A stretch of 64,000 nucleotides of DNA from Prorocentrum cordatum. Lineage: Eukaryota > Sar > Dinophyceae > Prorocentrales > Prorocentraceae. Position numbers and translations under genes: made by a program. The notes below the pieces were generated by a model that saw nothing but the letters and a program-made list of their open reading frames with translations, was not told the DNA's origin and did no database searches. Positions 60,690 to 64,000 of this stretch are shown one piece after another. The number at the start of each line of letters is the position of its first letter. Position 1 is the first letter of the stretch. The stretch spans positions 333,501 through 397,500 of the forward strand of contig CAUYUJ010014183.1 of assembly GCA_963575745.1 (NCBI GenBank). Reading direction: 5' to 3'.

Positions 60690-62990
60690 GGACAGCCCCG
60701 CCTCGCCGCGGACGCGACCGCCGCGCCAGGGCCGCGGGTCCTCGCTTGCAGCGGAAGCCGCCTGGCTCGCTGGGCACGCGGCGAGCGCGCCGAACTTTCG
60801 GAGAACGCCGCCGCGTCGCGGCGGGGGAAAGCGGGCAGGTCGGCCCCCCGCCAGCCCCCCGCCCCACCGGTGACCACGCCGTCGGCGCCATCATGTCTTT
60901 TCCGAAAGGGCAGCGGCGCTAGCCCGTCAGATCTCTGGGCGCAGCACTTCCCCGATGCCCGCCCGCCCGCGCAAGCCTCCTCTGTGGCGGACCTCCTCGC
61001 AGAGGCGGCGCGCGTGCTCGCTGGCGGCAGCGCGCCACGCTCGCTAACCCCGGCACTGGGTGGTGCCGCCCTGATGGCGTCCGAGAACAGATCGGCGGCA
61101 TCCGCCCCGCTGCCGTCGGGGAGTGTTGCGCCGCCTGGCCGCGAAGACCCTCTGCCGGGCAATGAAGGAGCGGGCGCAAAAACTCTTTTGGCCGCTACTG
61201 ACCGGCGTGGGGGCCCGCTTGGTTGCGAGCGCGCAGTCCACGCGGTGCGGCAGTGGACCGAGCGGCACGAGCAGCAGGAAGACCATGTGCTGCTGAAATT
61301 GGATTTCGTAAGCGCCTTCGACACGGTCAGCCGAGCCGAGATCCTGCGGCAGCCCCAGCAGCACTTCCCATAACCATCCCACTGGTGTCACTGGTGCTAC
61401 GGCGGGCACAACACGCTGCAGCTTGGGCGCTGGCAGCGAGCATTGCATGTAGCAGGGCGACCCCCTTGGTCCGCTTCTGTTCTCCGAAGTACTGCACTCG
61501 CACTCCACCGTCCTGGCCGGCAGGAGGGGGGAAGGAGGTTTCAACCTGGCGCTCTTCTACTTTGACGACGGCAACATCGGGGCCAGCGCTGCTGCCGTTG
61601 CAGGGGCCCTCAGGATCCTGCTGGTTCATGCGCCTCGAATCGGTCTCCGCCTCAATCTCGCCAAGAGCGAGCTGATCGTACCCTCGGGAGTGCTTGCTGC
61701 TGGCTCGGCGGCACACTTCTCGCCAGCCCTCCTGAAGGATATGTAGACGGGCGAGAGCAGGGTTAGCTGAACGGCGACTTCAAGCACCTCGGAATCCCGA
61801 TCGGTTCGGCAGGTCACTGCGGCGCCAGACTCGCCGAGTGGGCTGCTTCGGCAGGCGAGACAACGAAGGCAATGTCCGAGATGGAAGACCTACAGGTGAG
61901 TTATCGCCTCCTCCGTCAGTGCGCTGGGTTCTGCACGCAGCGCGTGCTGTGGTTCCCGCGGCGGCGAAAATGCCCCTGGCCGCCTTCGACACTTCGGTAC
62001 GCAACGCGTTTGCGGACCTCGCTGGGTTCCGGCCGACCGCGGACGAGTGGCGGCAGGCCGCGCTGAGCCTTCGGCACGCAAGGCTGGGTGTGCGGAGCAC
62101 GCAGCAGCATTCGGCAGCCGCGCAATTACTTCGCCTCTCGTGCTGCCACGACGGACTTCTGTGCCCAGGTCGACAGCGGCTATCGTTGGGACGCCGAAGA
62201 CGCCGGCTCAGGTCTCCAACGTGCGGCCGCTTCGCTCGAGGGCGCGCTGCCCACGGCCGCGGTGGTCTCAGAGACCCTCCCCGGCTCCTCCAGCCTCTTG
62301 GCAACCATGCCCAACAAGGTCATGAAGCTCAACATGGACCCTGCTGAGATCTACCAGGAGGAACGCGATTGACGTGCACCACATCCACGCTTCGGTGCGC
62401 ACCTGCGGCGGGGACAAGAGTGCAGCGCACCACCCAACCCAAAACCTGACCTACTCTTCCGATGCAGCCGCGGGTCACCGGCCAGACCTGGAGCGCGACA
62501 GCCTCCTCCCGCCACGCCCAAGTGACGACGCAGATGTGTTCTGGCCTTCTTGACTCGGCGGGTTCCCGGCAGCAGTGAACCTGGCGACCACGTCGCCGCA
62601 GCGGCAGGCCGCTCCCTAGCTGGCGGGCGAGGTCGCCGGGTCGGCCGCGCGGTTCCACGGTATTACGAGGACCACAAGCGGTCCTTCCTAAACACGGAGG
62701 ACATCTGAACCCAGCAAGAGATCGCCTTCGTGCCGATGGTCGCCGAACGCTATGGCGGCTGGGGCGCTTCCAGATCACAGGTGCTTTATGCAGCTCGCGC
62801 GCAAAGCTGAGGCCAGAGATGGCAATGCGGCGAGTCTGCACGCGCGGGGGTAACTACTTGGAAGGCCTCTGCGTCACCATCCAGCGGGCCAAAGCCTGGG
62901 CGGTGTTGAAGCGAGCCCCAGGCGCCGCAGCAGCCGCTCCTGGTGTCGGCGAGGCGTCCCGGGCTACAATCCAGTTTTGATTATGTTTTC
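60690..62990 (+). pseudogene. Element D: decayed RT + PD-(D/E)XK retroelement
   Basis: Order, each piece in its own frame: GCERAVHAVRQW and motif A HVLLKLDFVSAFDTVS (60870-61373); WCYGGHNTLQLG (~61383-61418). Motif B QGDPLGPLLFS (from 61453) comes directly after a TAG that replaces an expected Gln codon. Motif C LALFYFDDGNIGA (~61550-61590) and LRLNLAKSEL continue to TAG 61744. Then come GDFKHLGIPIGS (~61771) and LLRQCAGFC, a helical region at 61950-62370, and DADVFWPS with PAAVNLATTSPQR (~62525-62605). The end has YYEDHKRSFLNTED (~62660), FVPMVAERYGGWG (~62725) and RGGNYLEGLCVTIQRAKAWA. This is the RT-plus-restriction-like-endonuclease type, related in layout to element B. Many frameshifts and stops make it inactive. 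Confidence 0.6.
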
Positions 62991-64000
62991 CTTGTCCTCC
63001 CCCTCCCCTCTCTCTCCTGGCCCGGCATTTGCTCTGAATATTCTTAATCCCGCCAGAGGAGAGGAGGCCAGCGGTTTTCCAGTTGCGCTGGCGCACAGTT
63101 GCTCCTCTTGGCCCGCTTCCTTTTTTCCTTGTCTTCGGCTCTCGGCTCCTCCTCCCCTCCCCTCCTCCTCTTCCCTCCTCTTCGCCCTTGTGTTCCCTCT
63201 CCCTCGTGTTCCTTCCCCTGCCCTTATGTTTCCTTGCCCTTGTGCGCGGCGTGCTCCCCCTCTCTCTCCCTGTTTGGCTTCCCCTCCCCGTCTCCCTGTC
63301 CCTCCGTCTGTGGGCCTGGTCTGTCTCTTTCTCTCGTCCCCCCTCCATCTCCCCCTCCCTATCTCGCTCCTCGGCTGCTCGCTCTCAGGCCCGACTATGT
63401 TCCTTGCATGGGTCGCTTTCTCTTCGCACTGCTACGCTGGCGAATATTGTCGGGGTAGCAGCGGCTCGGGCTACACATCGAGCCGCATCGCCGATACATC
63501 GACGGCGTGATCCTCCGACCCCATCTACTCGGACCCAACTAGAATCACTTGAGAGGCCTAGACAACTCCTCACTCCCATCACGTCCTATTGCGTTTGCCC
63601 CCCCCTCTGTTCGCGGAGTCGCGTGTCGGTACAGATTCGAATCCCGAAAGGGCAAGCAAATCGTTTGAACCGCAGCAGACGTTCTGATTGCACGCAATAG
63701 TACAACCACCACTGCCACCGCTGTGTCGACAGCGACGTTACGTTGGATAGAGGCTCTCGGGTGATCGTCAACTATGGCGAACGCACCAGTGGGAGCACTA
63801 CGCTTCGAAGGCAGAACAACGCCTGCTTGGACAATCGATCTGGAAAGGCACTTCGAAATCACCCATTGTACATGCACGCACTGAACGCTTTGCTTTGTGA
63901 AACCAGCACGGCATCACGGGAACGAAGAGAGTAGCATTCATGTTGTGTAGGTGTGGAAGCACGGCTTGGAGCAGCAAGGGGGGAAGGGAAGGGTGGGAAG
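62991..64000. other. No gene recognised; pyrimidine-rich then mixed DNA
   Basis: 62995-63400 is CT/CCCT-rich low complexity. 63400-64000 is mixed composition with short open frames (a 110-codon minus frame at 63545-63877) but no recognisable domain. An RNA-polymerase-III B-box-like word at 63634 has no matching tRNA fold. Confidence 0.4.

Noticed and set aside
63625-63650. B-box-like GATTCGAATCC
   Set aside because: No T stem, A box or cloverleaf can be built around it.

Overview
The window looks like nuclear DNA of a dinoflagellate. This is inferred from the sequence alone: it is GC-rich and eukaryotic, has no operons or Shine-Dalgarno sites, is packed with retroelements, microsatellites and minisatellites, and holds three 13-14 nt exact matches to the conserved dinoflagellate spliced leader (near 449, 12105 and, on the minus strand, 53802). 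No rRNA, tRNA or CRISPR array could be supported, and no intact ordinary host gene is convincing. Nearly every recognisable protein belongs to a mobile element.

Layout. 1-375 is a degenerate GGGCTTCT minisatellite. 449-4707 holds a broken, unrecognised coding region starting 10-15 nt after a spliced-leader-like match. 5155-6191 is a broken minus-strand coding region. About 8.1-20.4 kb is the centrepiece (element A): a long non-LTR retroelement with a coiled-coil ORF1, a filler region, an ORF2 ordered RNase H - APE endonuclease - reverse transcriptase - two C2H2 zinc fingers, and then, past one in-frame TAG, a cytosine-methyltransferase-like ORF3. Pairs of hairpins with compensatory changes lie near both ends. 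21.15-21.45 kb has three hairpins sharing one 18-nt loop but with unrelated complementary stems.

23.9-25.7 kb and 34.9-35.7 kb are two copies of one composite repeat; the first is split by an 810-bp insertion with imperfect terminal inverted repeats. 26.0-29.6 kb (element B, minus strand) is a nearly intact RT plus PD-(D/E)XK endonuclease element between long direct repeats. 29.7-32.9 kb (element C, minus strand) is a decayed APE-type LINE. 33.3-33.96 kb is a 73-bp minisatellite. 36.0-40.49 kb and 44.48-50.04 kb are two arrays of a higher-order satellite whose unit carries a 24-bp array, a 16-bp array and an 11-bp inverted repeat at its junctions. Between and after them lie degenerate AAGACGGCC repeats and two related unrecognised minus-strand coding fragments.

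54.8-55.5 kb is a tyrosine-recombinase fragment; 55.6-56.0 kb is a small putative membrane-protein ORF. 56.86-59.0 kb (element E) is a 5'-truncated LINE tail with zinc motif and RNase H. 59.4-60.7 kb is a (CT)n-linked repeat family. 60.7-63.0 kb (element D) is a decayed RT/PD-(D/E)XK element. The last kilobase has no recognisable gene.

No genes appear to work together as a host pathway. Within element A the ORFs would cooperate: ORF1 in RNP formation, ORF2 in nicking, reverse transcription and RNA removal, ORF3 perhaps in modifying DNA. Domain calls rest on motifs read by eye; no database search was run.
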